DNA from: Planctomycetota bacterium
Lineage (GTDB): Bacteria; Planctomycetota; UBA11346
NCBI GenBank assembly: GCA_013821615.1
Contig: JACDGQ010000230.1
Span: 1-5,697 of the forward strand
Direction: 5' to 3'
DNA length: 5,697 nt
Part shown: in pieces, positions 1-5,697 of the stretch
Layout: each line of letters starts with the position of its first letter
How positions within the stretch are numbered: position 1 is the first letter of the stretch
Position numbers and translations under genes: made by a program
The notes under the pieces: model-generated
Databases searched by the model: none
Told to the model about the DNA's origin: nothing
What the model saw: the letters and a program-made list of their open reading frames with translations, nothing else

Positions 1-1
1 T

Positions 2-2548
2 GGCGAACTCGAGCAGCGGGTGCGCGCGCGCACCGCCGAGCTGGAGGCGGCCAATGCCGCCCTGCGCGCGGAAGTCGCGGAGCGCACGCGCGTGGTCGAG
101 GCCCTGGCGCGCAGCGAGGCGCGTTTCAAGAGCGTCTTCGATTCCAACATGCTCGGCATCCTGTTCTGGGACGCGTCCGGCGACCTCACCGACGCCAACC
201 AGCGCTTCCTCGAACTGGTGGGCCACAGCCGCGACGAGCTGCGCACCGGCCATGTAGCGCGCTGCGCCCTCAGCCCGACCGAGTGGACGCAGGCCGAGGC
301 GCCCGCGTTCGCCGAGCTGCAGCGCGACGGGGTCTGCGCGCCGTTCGAGATGGAATACCGGCGCCCGGACGGCACGCGCGTACCGGTGCTGCTCGGCGCC
401 GCGACCCTCGATCCCTCACGTACCAGCGGCGTGGCCTTCGCCCTGGATCTCGGCGACCGTCGCAAGGCCGATGAGGCCAGGCGGCGCCTGGTGGCGATCG
501 TCGAGTCGTCCGACGACGCGATCATCAGCAAGGACCTTTCCGGCGTCATCACCAGTTGGAATCGCGGCGCGGAGCTGCTGTTCGGCTACGCGGCCGCGGA
601 CATCGTCGGTCGGCCAATCCTGACCCTGATCCCGCCGGAACGCGCCGCGGAGGAGCCGGACATCCTCGCGCGCATCGCGCGCGGCGAGCGCCTCGACCAC
701 TTCGAGACCGAGCGCGTGCGCCAGGACGGCCGCGTCTTGCCGGTGTCGATCACCATCTCGCCGATCCACGATGACCGCGGGGTGATCGTCGGCGCGTCGA
801 AGATCGTGCGCGACATCTCCGCCCGGCACCAGGCCGAGGCGCGCGTCCAGGCCCAGCTCGCCCGCCTCGACCTGCTCAACCGCACCACCCGCGCCATCGC
901 CGAACGTCAGGACCTGGATAGCATCTTCCAGGTGGTGCTGCGCTGCCTCGAAGAACGGCTGCCCGTCGATTTCTGCTGCATGTGCCGGTTCGACCGGGCG
1001 GCGCACGCCCTGACCGTGACCAACGTCGGCGTGCTCAGCGAGGCGCTCGCCGCGACCCTCACCATGCCGGTGCGGGCGACCATCCCGATCGACCAGAACG
1101 GCCTGTCGCTGTGCGTGGCCGGCAGCGTGGTCTACGAAGGCGACCTCGCGCAGGTGGACTTCCCCTTCCCACGTCGCCTCCTTGGCGGCGGTCTGCGCGC
1201 CTTTGTCGCCGCACCGCTGATCGTCGACGGCACGGTCTTCGGGGTGCTGATCACCGCGCGGGCGGCGGCCGGCAGCTTCAGCAGCGGCGAGTGCGAGTTC
1301 CTCAAGCAGGTCAGCGAGCACGTGGCCCTCGCCGCGCACCAGAACCAGATGCACACCGCGCTGCAGAAGTCCTACGACGACCTGCGCCAGACCCAGCAGG
1401 CGGTGCTGCAGCAGGAGCGCCTGCGCGCGCTCGGCCAGATGGCCAGCGGCATCGCGCACGACATCAACAACGCGATCTCGCCGACCATGCTCTACACCGA
1501 CATGCTGCTCGAGCAGGAGCCGGGCCTCAGCGAGAAGGGGCGCCGGAACCTGCAGGTCATCGAGCGCTCGCTCGGCGACGTCGCGCACACCGTCGCGCGC
1601 CTGGGGGAATTCTTCCGCCAGGGCGACGACCAGACCACGCTGGTGCCCATCGACCTCAACGAGCTGGTCCCGCAGGTGCTCGACCTGACCCGCGCGCGCT
1701 GGAGCGACATGCCGCAGCGGCGTGGCGTGGTGGTGCGCATGGAACCGCACCTCGCCCCGGGCCTGCCGACGGTGCTGGGCGTCGCCAGCGAGATCCGCGA
1801 GGCGCTGGTCAACCTGATCTTCAATGCGGTCGACGCCATGCCCACGGGTGGCGTAGTGACCGTCACCACCAGCGTTGCCGCCAAGGCCGGTAGTGCGGCG
1901 TCGGTGCAGGTCGAGGTCGCTGACACCGGCCAGGGCATGGACGAGGAGACCCGCCGCCGCTGCCTCGAGCCGTTCTTCACCACCAAGGGCGAGCGCGGCA
2001 GCGGCCTCGGCCTGGCCATGGTCTACGGCATCGCGCAGCGCCACCATGCGGCGCTCGCCATCGTCAGCACGCCGGGCCAGGGCACCACCGTGGGCCTGGC
2101 CTTCCCGATGCCAGTGGCGTCGGTCGCGCCCGAGCTTGGCGCGCTCGCGGCCCTGGCCACCGGTCCGCTGCGCCTGCTGGTCATCGACGACGATCCGTTG
2201 CTGCTCGCCTCGCTGCGCGAGGCGCTCTCCGGCGACGGTCACGAGGTGGTCACGGCCGACCACGGTCGCGCCGGCATCGCGGCCTTCACCGCGGCCCTCG
2301 GTTCGCCCGGGGCCTTCGCCGCGGTCTTCACCGACCTCGGCATGCCGCACGTCGATGGCCGCGAAGTCGCGGCCGCGGTCAAGGCGCTTTCGCCGGGCAC
2401 CCCGGTCATCCTGCTGACCGGCTGGGGCCGGCGGCTGGCCGGCGAAGCCGAGGTCCCGCGCCACGTCGACAGCCTGCTGAGCAAGCCCCCGAAGCTGCAG
2501 GAGCTGCGCGCGGCGCTCGCCCGCCTCATTCCACCCATGCGGCCCTGA
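2..2548 (+). CDS. Hybrid sensor histidine kinase (PAS-PAS-GAF-HisKA-HATPase-REC), 5' end missing
   Basis: The reading frame is open to the left edge and begins [18 protein letters not shown], the coiled-coil linker usually found after a sensor or HAMP region, so the true start is upstream. The GTG at 20 is not a convincing start, but residues are counted from it here. Domains in order: linker helix 1-30, PAS 31-150, PAS 154-273, GAF about 280-440, a second helix 444-475, HisKA with phosphoacceptor H480 in HDINN, HATPase with N-box N598/N602, G1 DTGQGM at 635, F-box EPFFTTK, G2 GSGLGLAM near 661, and a C-terminal receiver (717-838) with D723/D724, phosphoacceptor D772, T800 and K822. All catalytic residues are present. 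By family knowledge it autophosphorylates on His and passes phosphate to its own receiver. No membrane segment lies in the visible part. The signal sensed is unknown. The stop lies 13 bases before the next kinase gene. Confidence 0.95.
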   Translation, partial: GELEQRVRARTAELEAANAALRAEVAERTRVVEALARSEARFKSVFDSNMLGILFWDASGDLTDANQRFLELVGHSRDELRTGHVARCALSPTEWTQAEAPAFAELQRDGVCAPFEMEYRRPDGTRVPVLLGAATLDPSRTSGVAFALDLGDRRKADEARRRLVAIVESSDDAIISKDLSGVITSWNRGAELLFGYAAADIVGRPILTLIPPERAAEEPDILARIARGERLDHFETERVRQDGRVLPVSITISPIHDDRGVIVGASKIVRDISARHQAEARVQAQLARLDLLNRTTRAIAERQDLDSIFQVVLRCLEERLPVDFCCMCRFDRAAHALTVTNVGVLSEALAATLTMPVRATIPIDQNGLSLCVAGSVVYEGDLAQVDFPFPRRLLGGGLRAFVAAPLIVDGTVFGVLITARAAAGSFSSGECEFLKQVSEHVALAAHQNQMHTALQKSYDDLRQTQQAVLQQERLRALGQMASGIAHDINNAISPTMLYTDMLLEQEPGLSEKGRRNLQVIERSLGDVAHTVARLGEFFRQGDDQTTLVPIDLNELVPQVLDLTRARWSDMPQRRGVVVRMEPHLAPGLPTVLGVASEIREALVNLIFNAVDAMPTGGVVTVTTSVAAKAGSAASVQVEVADTGQGMDEETRRRCLEPFFTTKGERGSGLGLAMVYGIAQRHHAALAIVSTPGQGTTVGLAFPMPVASVAPELGALAALATGPLRLLVIDDDPLLLASLREALSGDGHEVVTADHGRAGIAAFTAALGSPGAFAAVFTDLGMPHVDGREVAAAVKALSPGTPVILLTGWGRRLAGEAEVPRHVDSLLSKPPKLQELRAALARLIPPMRP

Positions 2549-2561
2549 CGCGGTCCGCTGC

Positions 2562-3680
2562 ATGTCCCCGGCGCCGATCCCCATCCTCGTCGTCGACGAC
2601 GAGCAGCCGCACCTCGAGGCGCTGTGCGAGACGCTCGGTGGCAGCGGCTACGCGCCCACCGGCTTCACCGACGGCGCCGCCGCCCTTGCGGCGCTCGCGA
2701 CCGCGCGCTTCGATGTGCTGCTCGCCGACCTGCAGATGCCCGGCATCGGCGGCATCGACCTGCTGCGCCGCGCCGCGCACATCGATCCGGCGATGGTCGG
2801 GGTGATCATGACCGGCGCGGGCTCGATCGCCACCGCGGTCGAGGCGATGCGGGTGGGTGCACTCGACTACGTGCTCAAGCCATTCAGGCGCGCCGAGCTG
2901 CTGCACGTGCTGTCGCGCGCCCTGATGATGCGCACCCTGCGTCAGCAGAACGCGGACCTCGAGGCCGGCCTGCGCGAGCGCAGCGAGGAACTGCTGGCGA
3001 TCAACCAGGGGCTCGAGTCCTTCGCCGCGTCGGTCTCCCACGATCTGCGCGCCCCGCTGCGCGCCATCGGCGGGTTCGTGGGCATCCTGATCGAAGAGCA
3101 CGGCGCGCAGTTCCCTGCCGAGGCCCAGGGCCTGTTCCAGCGCGTGGTCCGCAACGTCAAGAACATGGAGGAGCTGATCGCGGGTCTCCTGCGCTTCGCG
3201 CGCCTCGGTCAGCAGGCCCCCAACCGCCAACGCGTCGACATCGCCGACCTGGTGCTCGCCGTGGTCGTGGACCTCCAGGCCGGCCACGCGGGCACCGCCG
3301 TCGCGGTCACCGTCGCGGCGCTCCACCCGTGCCAGGGCGACCCCGTGCTGCTCCGGCAGGTGTTCTTCAACCTGATCGCCAACGCATTCAAGTACACGCG
3401 CACCGGCGCGCGCCCGGAGATCGCGATCGGCTCCCACCTCGCCGAGCGCGAGGTCGTCTACCACGTGCGCGACAACGGGGTGGGCTTCGCCATGGCGCAC
3501 GCCGAGCGCCTGTTCGGGGTCTTCCAACGCCTGCACCGCGAGGAGGAGTTCGAGGGCAACGGCATCGGCCTGTCGATCGCGCAGCGCATCGTGCAGCGCC
3601 ACGGCGGCCGCATCTGGGCGGAAGCGGAGCCCGGCAAGGGGGCGTGCTTCTCATTCACGCTGCCGCTCGCGGAGGCGTGA
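2562..3680 (+). CDS. Response regulator-histidine kinase fusion (REC-HisKA-HATPase)
   Basis: This 372-residue protein has an N-terminal receiver (about 5-122) with D12/D13, phosphoacceptor D56 in ADLQMP, T84 and K106 in the KPF motif; the stretch around TGAGS and GALDY resembles NtrC-type receivers. A short coiled coil (124-155) leads to HisKA with H160 in SHDLRAPLR, then HATPase with N270/N274/K277, G1 DNGVGF at 304-309 and G2 GNGIGL at 332-337. The [10 protein letters not shown] stretch before the G2 box and RHGGRIWAE after it are typical of phytochrome-class kinases, but no photosensory domain is present. No membrane segment or signal peptide is seen, so it should be cytoplasmic, with activity probably gated by phosphorylation of its own receiver. 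The ATG at 2562 puts the receiver's first strand at residues 8-11, as expected. No good Shine-Dalgarno precedes it, so translational coupling to the upstream kinase is likely. The partner kinase is not proven. Confidence 0.95.
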   Translation: MSPAPIPILVVDDEQPHLEALCETLGGSGYAPTGFTDGAAALAALATARFDVLLADLQMPGIGGIDLLRRAAHIDPAMVGVIMTGAGSIATAVEAMRVGALDYVLKPFRRAELLHVLSRALMMRTLRQQNADLEAGLRERSEELLAINQGLESFAASVSHDLRAPLRAIGGFVGILIEEHGAQFPAEAQGLFQRVVRNVKNMEELIAGLLRFARLGQQAPNRQRVDIADLVLAVVVDLQAGHAGTAVAVTVAALHPCQGDPVLLRQVFFNLIANAFKYTRTGARPEIAIGSHLAEREVVYHVRDNGVGFAMAHAERLFGVFQRLHREEEFEGNGIGLSIAQRIVQRHGGRIWAEAEPGKGACFSFTLPLAEA

Positions 3681-3686
3681 TCGCGG

Positions 3687-3715
3687 CGCGCGGCGGCCCG
3701 CGCTGCCGCCGCGCG
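3687..3715. terminator. GC-rich hairpin between convergent genes, possible bidirectional terminator
   Basis: Positions 3687-3697 and 3705-3715 form a perfect 11-bp inverted repeat around a 7-base loop, starting 6 bases after the stop of the REC-kinase gene. A second small stem (GACCC at 3723-3727, GGGTC at 3732-3736, 4-base loop) follows. The position between convergent stops fits a shared terminator. Neither strand has a T-run after the stem, so this is not a classic intrinsic terminator; it may instead mark a Rho-dependent end or protect mRNA 3' ends. Confidence 0.4.
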
Positions 3716-3750
3716 GCCGTTCGACCCAGGCGGGTCCGGCGTTGGACTGA

Positions 3751-4911
3751 TCAGCCGTTGCTGGCGTTCTGCTTCAGCGCCACGCCGTAGAAGTAGTCAT
3801 AGCTCCGCATGTCCGAGACGCTCGGGTCGGGCTGGAAGGACGAGAACATCAGCGCATCGCCGACGAAGGTCAGGAACAGCTCCTGATTGACCGCGGTCAC
3901 GCCGTCGGCGGCGATGCGCGGGATGGTCAGGTGGAACATGCCCGGGCAGGCGTTGCCGATGCCGGTGGTCAGGGTGCTGTCGAACGGCGCGATGGTGCCG
4001 CTGGCGAGGACGGTGCTGCCGGCGTCGGTGACCGAGATCAGGCCGCTCGCGTCGAGGCTGATGCTGAGCTTCGCCACCGTGCCCACCGCGGGCGTCTCGG
4101 TGTTGCCGCTGCCAGTGGTCACGCCGTTCTTGGCGAAAGCCAGTGCCCGGTAGGTGCCGGCGACGGCGGGCACGAAAGCGTTGGTCGCGGCCTGGTGGAA
4201 ACAGACCAGGCTGCCGTTGCCGGTGTCGACCGCGAGCAGCCCGCTGGTCGTGGCGAAGATGAAGTTGTCGACGCTGACGCCGCTGTCGATGATGGTCAGC
4301 TTGAGCGCGCCGGTGGCGGTGTCCTCGACCGGCGAGCCGGGGAAGGTGTCGGCCGGGTGGAAGGCGTCCGGGACGAGCTGGGTCGCGCCATAGGGCCAGT
4401 AGCTCGCGTGCGTGACCTGGGCCGCGGGGCCCATGCCGACGAAGCCGACTTCGACACCGCCCGAGTTGGTGCGGAACTGCATGTAATTGAAGTTCTGGTT
4501 GGACACTCCGGCGACGGTGTTGACCTGGGACTGCAGGGCCGTGACCAGGGACACCGTGTCCTGCGTCGGGCCGGTCCTGGTGCCGCGCAGCACCAGCGCG
4601 AAGCCGGGGACCTCGTAGGCGTCGGTGAAGCAGCTGGAGCTATCGGTCATGGCGTAGCTGCCATCGACATTCACGGTGAAGGTGCCCGCGCCGCTCAGGC
4701 CGTTGGTGTGGTTGACGTAGCTGAAGGTGTGCGCGCTGGTATCGAACGTCATGGTGATGAAGTCGCCGACGCTCGCCGTGCCGGTGTAGTTGTGGGTGGT
4801 GACGGCGGCCACCGCGTGAGAGGCGGTCGACGACGAGAACGGGCTGCTGCAGCCGATGACCGCCGTCGCGATGGTCAGGGTGATGGATGCGAGCAGGGGA
4901 GAGAGGCGCAT
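3751..4911 (-). CDS. Predicted lipoprotein of unknown function
   Basis: I do not recognise a family for this 386-residue protein. Its N-terminus is a lipoprotein signal peptide: Arg at position 2, a hydrophobic stretch from residue 5 to 19, and the lipobox VIGC with C21 as the lipidated residue. Serines at 22 and 23 (no Asp at +2) favour sorting to the outer membrane. The mature part is rich in Thr, Ser, Gly, Val and Asn with alternating hydrophobic residues, suggesting mainly beta structure, and has no further membrane segment. Three other cysteines (C94, C237, C322) are present. Short Gly-Thr-led strands recur (near 44, 76, 252, 277 and 305), as in repeated beta-sheet or Ig-like units, but no clean repeat can be aligned by eye. 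The ATG at 4911 has a GGAG Shine-Dalgarno and a good promoter. It lies alone between the signalling genes, convergent with the kinases. The coding call is firm; the function is unknown. Confidence 0.85.
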   Translation of the reverse strand: MRLSPLLASITLTIATAVIGCSSPFSSSTASHAVAAVTTHNYTGTASVGDFITMTFDTSAHTFSYVNHTNGLSGAGTFTVNVDGSYAMTDSSSCFTDAYEVPGFALVLRGTRTGPTQDTVSLVTALQSQVNTVAGVSNQNFNYMQFRTNSGGVEVGFVGMGPAAQVTHASYWPYGATQLVPDAFHPADTFPGSPVEDTATGALKLTIIDSGVSVDNFIFATTSGLLAVDTGNGSLVCFHQAATNAFVPAVAGTYRALAFAKNGVTTGSGNTETPAVGTVAKLSISLDASGLISVTDAGSTVLASGTIAPFDSTLTTGIGNACPGMFHLTIPRIAADGVTAVNQELFLTFVGDALMFSSFQPDPSVSDMRSYDYFYGVALKQNASNG

Positions 4912-4917
4912 GACGGG

Positions 4918-4921
4918 CTCC
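4918..4921 (-). promoter_or_regulatory. Ribosome binding site of the lipoprotein gene
   Basis: On the minus strand GGAG lies 6 bases before the ATG whose first base is 4911. This supports that start, which also gives a well-formed lipoprotein signal peptide. Confidence 0.65.
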
Positions 4922-4934
4922 AGGGGGGTGGATC

Positions 4935-4963
4935 ACTATACCCTCGCCCGAACGAGTCCCCAA
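4935..4963 (-). promoter_or_regulatory. Sigma70-like promoter of the lipoprotein gene
   Basis: On the minus strand, TTGGGG (4958-4963) and TATAGT (4935-4940) are separated by exactly 17 bases. The -10 matches TATAAT at 5 of 6 positions and the -35 matches TTGACA at 3 of 6. The AT-rich -10 stands out against a very GC-rich background. A start near 4928 would give a leader of about 17 bases that includes the GGAG site. The promoter lies wholly in the gap after the response-regulator gene, so the lipoprotein can be transcribed on its own. Confidence 0.6.
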
Positions 4964-5020
4964 AGAGCGGGCGGCCCTGGGTGTGGAAGGTTGCCCTGGC
5001 GTGCCCTCGGGGACCGCCTC

Positions 5021-5419
5021 TTAGGCCCGTACGGCGATCAGCTGGTGCGTGCGCAGCTCGTCCATGAGCTGGTCGAGGCGGATGGGCTTCACGAAATAGA
5101 GGTCGGCCTGCTCGCGGAACGAGGCGAATATCGAATCCTTGTCCCCCATGGCGCTGGTCACCGCGACCTTCACGTCGTGGCCGACCTTGAACAGCACCTC
5201 GAGACGGCGGATCGCCTTGAGGGTCTGATGCCCGTCCATATCCGGCATCATGATGTCCAGCGTCACCAGGTCGAAGGGCTCGCCCTTGGCGAGCTGGGCC
5301 GCGACCGCGGCGATCGCCTCCACCCCGTTGTCGGCGAAGGAGATGGGCCCATAGGCCATGAGCGCATGCTGGAGCACGGCCCGGCAGACCGGGTCGTCAT
5401 CGACGATGAGCGTACGCAT
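5021..5419 (-). CDS. Single-domain CheY-like response regulator
   Basis: The protein has 132 residues, about the length of one receiver domain, and no output domain. The receiver hallmarks are all present: acidic D7/D8(/D9) after LIV, phosphoacceptor D55 in TLDIMMPDMDG, switch Thr T88 followed by Ser, and K111 in the VKPI motif. By family knowledge it takes phosphate from a His residue on a kinase or Hpt domain and acts by binding a partner protein, or serves as a phosphate shuttle. The ATG at 5419 starts directly before the first strand (MRTLIVDDD) and has GGAAAG seven bases upstream. It lies 94 bases downstream of the Hpt-containing gene on the same strand, which makes that Hpt a natural phosphodonor candidate. 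It is not necessarily chemotactic: no chemotaxis genes are visible, so cheY is not assigned. The stop codon is TAA and no clear terminator follows. Confidence 0.93.
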   Translation of the reverse strand: MRTLIVDDDPVCRAVLQHALMAYGPISFADNGVEAIAAVAAQLAKGEPFDLVTLDIMMPDMDGHQTLKAIRRLEVLFKVGHDVKVAVTSAMGDKDSIFASFREQADLYFVKPIRLDQLMDELRTHQLIAVRA

Positions 5420-5426
5420 GGGGGTG

Positions 5427-5432
5427 CTTTCC
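5427..5432 (-). promoter_or_regulatory. Ribosome binding site of the response regulator gene
   Basis: On the minus strand GGAAAG is followed by a 7-base spacer and the ATG at 5419. The frame stays open further upstream, so this site and the receiver alignment decide the start. Confidence 0.5.
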
Positions 5433-5462
5433 AGTACTGATGTGGTCGGTCGCCAACCTGCA

Positions 5463-5491
5463 AGTATGCCACGCGCAGCGCCACCTGTCCA
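5463..5491 (-). promoter_or_regulatory. Sigma70-like promoter of the response regulator gene
   Basis: On the minus strand, TGGACA (5486-5491) and CATACT (5463-5468) are separated by 17 bases. They match the -35 and -10 consensus at 5 of 6 and 4 of 6 positions. A start near 5456 would give a leader of about 37 bases. The promoter begins 22 bases after the Hpt stop codon, so the regulator may be expressed separately from, or in addition to, read-through from the upstream gene. Confidence 0.5.
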
Positions 5492-5513
5492 ATCGGGGCC
5501 TGCCGCCCGTTCC

Positions 5514-5696
5514 TCAGTCCGCGGTCATCGCCGGATGCGCCGCCAGCTCGGCGAGGCCGGTCGCCAGGGCGCTGGCGATGCCTGCGACGAGCTCGTGGCT
5601 GCCGTCGAGCCGGCGCGCCTGCGCGCGCTGCTCCAGGTCCTGGCAGAGCGTCTTCACCTGCACCATCCCCAGCGTGCCGGAGGAGCCGCGCAGGCG
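5514..5696 (-). CDS. C-terminal part of an Hpt (histidine phosphotransfer) domain protein, cut by the window edge
   Basis: Reading leftward from the right edge, 60 codons run to a TGA at 5514-5516. The visible protein begins RLRGSSGTLGMVQVKTLCQD, continues with LEQRAQ and ends in a short Ala-rich tail. RLRGSSGTLG matches the Hpt signature that directly follows the phosphorylated His (canonical H-x-L-K-G-S-S), and the later LCQDLE helix fits the next part of the four-helix bundle. The His itself should be the very next codon, split by the window edge; the last base (C on the minus strand) is compatible with CAC. By family knowledge an Hpt domain carries phosphate between a hybrid kinase receiver and a final response regulator. 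It could be a small stand-alone Hpt protein or the C-terminus of a large hybrid kinase; the window cannot tell. The CheY-like gene follows on the same strand. Confidence 0.82.
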   Translation of the reverse strand, partial: RLRGSSGTLGMVQVKTLCQDLEQRAQARRLDGSHELVAGIASALATGLAELAAHPAMTAD

Positions 5697-5697
5697 G

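Noticed and set aside
20..22. GTG at 20 as the true start of the hybrid kinase
   Set aside because: The codons before it (GELEQR) continue a well-known linker pattern and no ribosome site is visible, so the gene almost certainly begins upstream of the window.
416..2584. A 722-codon open frame on the minus strand, opposite the hybrid kinase
   Set aside because: Its translation is low-complexity, rich in Arg, Ala, Gly, His and Asp, with no domain. It is the usual antisense shadow of a GC-rich gene whose sense frame has complete kinase and receiver motifs.
2526..3602. A 358-codon minus-strand frame opposite the REC-kinase
   Set aside because: It is the same kind of shadow: no recognisable motif, while the plus strand holds intact REC, HisKA and HATPase signatures.
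4964..5020. Terminator after the response regulator gene
   Set aside because: Only 3-4 bp stems can be drawn in this stretch and there is no T-run. I could not support a terminator.
3931..5067. A 378-codon plus-strand frame opposite the lipoprotein gene
   Set aside because: The product is Gly/Arg/Ala/Asp-rich with no domain, and it runs through the lipoprotein promoter and into the response regulator. The minus-strand gene has a signal peptide, a Shine-Dalgarno and a promoter.
4856..5440. A 194-codon plus-strand frame opposite the response regulator
   Set aside because: It spans an intergenic region and the antisense of a complete CheY-like receiver, and has no motif of its own.
5457..5470. 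Sigma54-like promoter (TGGC and TTGC elements) on the minus strand
   Set aside because: The GG and GC dinucleotides are only 9 bases apart instead of 12, so the elements cannot form a -24/-12 promoter. The sigma70 reading fits better.

Overview
This is a GC-rich bacterial window with heavy G/C at third codon positions. Most of its genes encode two-component (phosphorelay) signalling proteins. The Lol-type lipoprotein signal, the sigma70-like promoters and the style of the kinases suggest a Gram-negative bacterium, probably a high-GC member of the Pseudomonadota. That placement is an inference from style; nothing in the window fixes the genus.

The left half reads rightward. The window opens inside a large hybrid sensor histidine kinase (2-2548) whose N-terminus lies off the left edge. 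What is visible is a linker coiled coil, PAS, PAS, GAF, HisKA, HATPase and a C-terminal receiver. Thirteen bases later comes a second kinase (2562-3680) with the opposite order: receiver, then HisKA and HATPase. The two are probably one transcription unit. The 70-base gap after them (3681-3750) holds a perfect 11-bp GC hairpin and a smaller one, between convergent genes.

The right half reads leftward. From the right edge inward there is the C-terminal part of an Hpt phosphotransfer domain (5514 to the edge), a single-domain CheY-like response regulator (5021-5419), and a predicted lipoprotein of unknown function (3751-4911). The regulator and the lipoprotein each have a plausible sigma70-type promoter with 17-bp spacing directly upstream. 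The Hpt gene has no ATG start inside the window and would be missed by a simple ORF scan, but its sequence right after the phosphorylated histidine is recognisable.

Taken together, the window contains every part of a multistep phosphorelay: His kinase, receiver, Hpt and a free receiver. No DNA-binding or enzymatic output domain is visible, so the output must lie elsewhere or act through protein-protein contact. Whether these parts talk to each other is inference. Nothing here clearly amounts to a new kind of system. The lipoprotein and the mirrored kinase pair are the parts least explained by routine annotation. I saw no tRNA, rRNA, CRISPR array, insertion sequence or attachment site.
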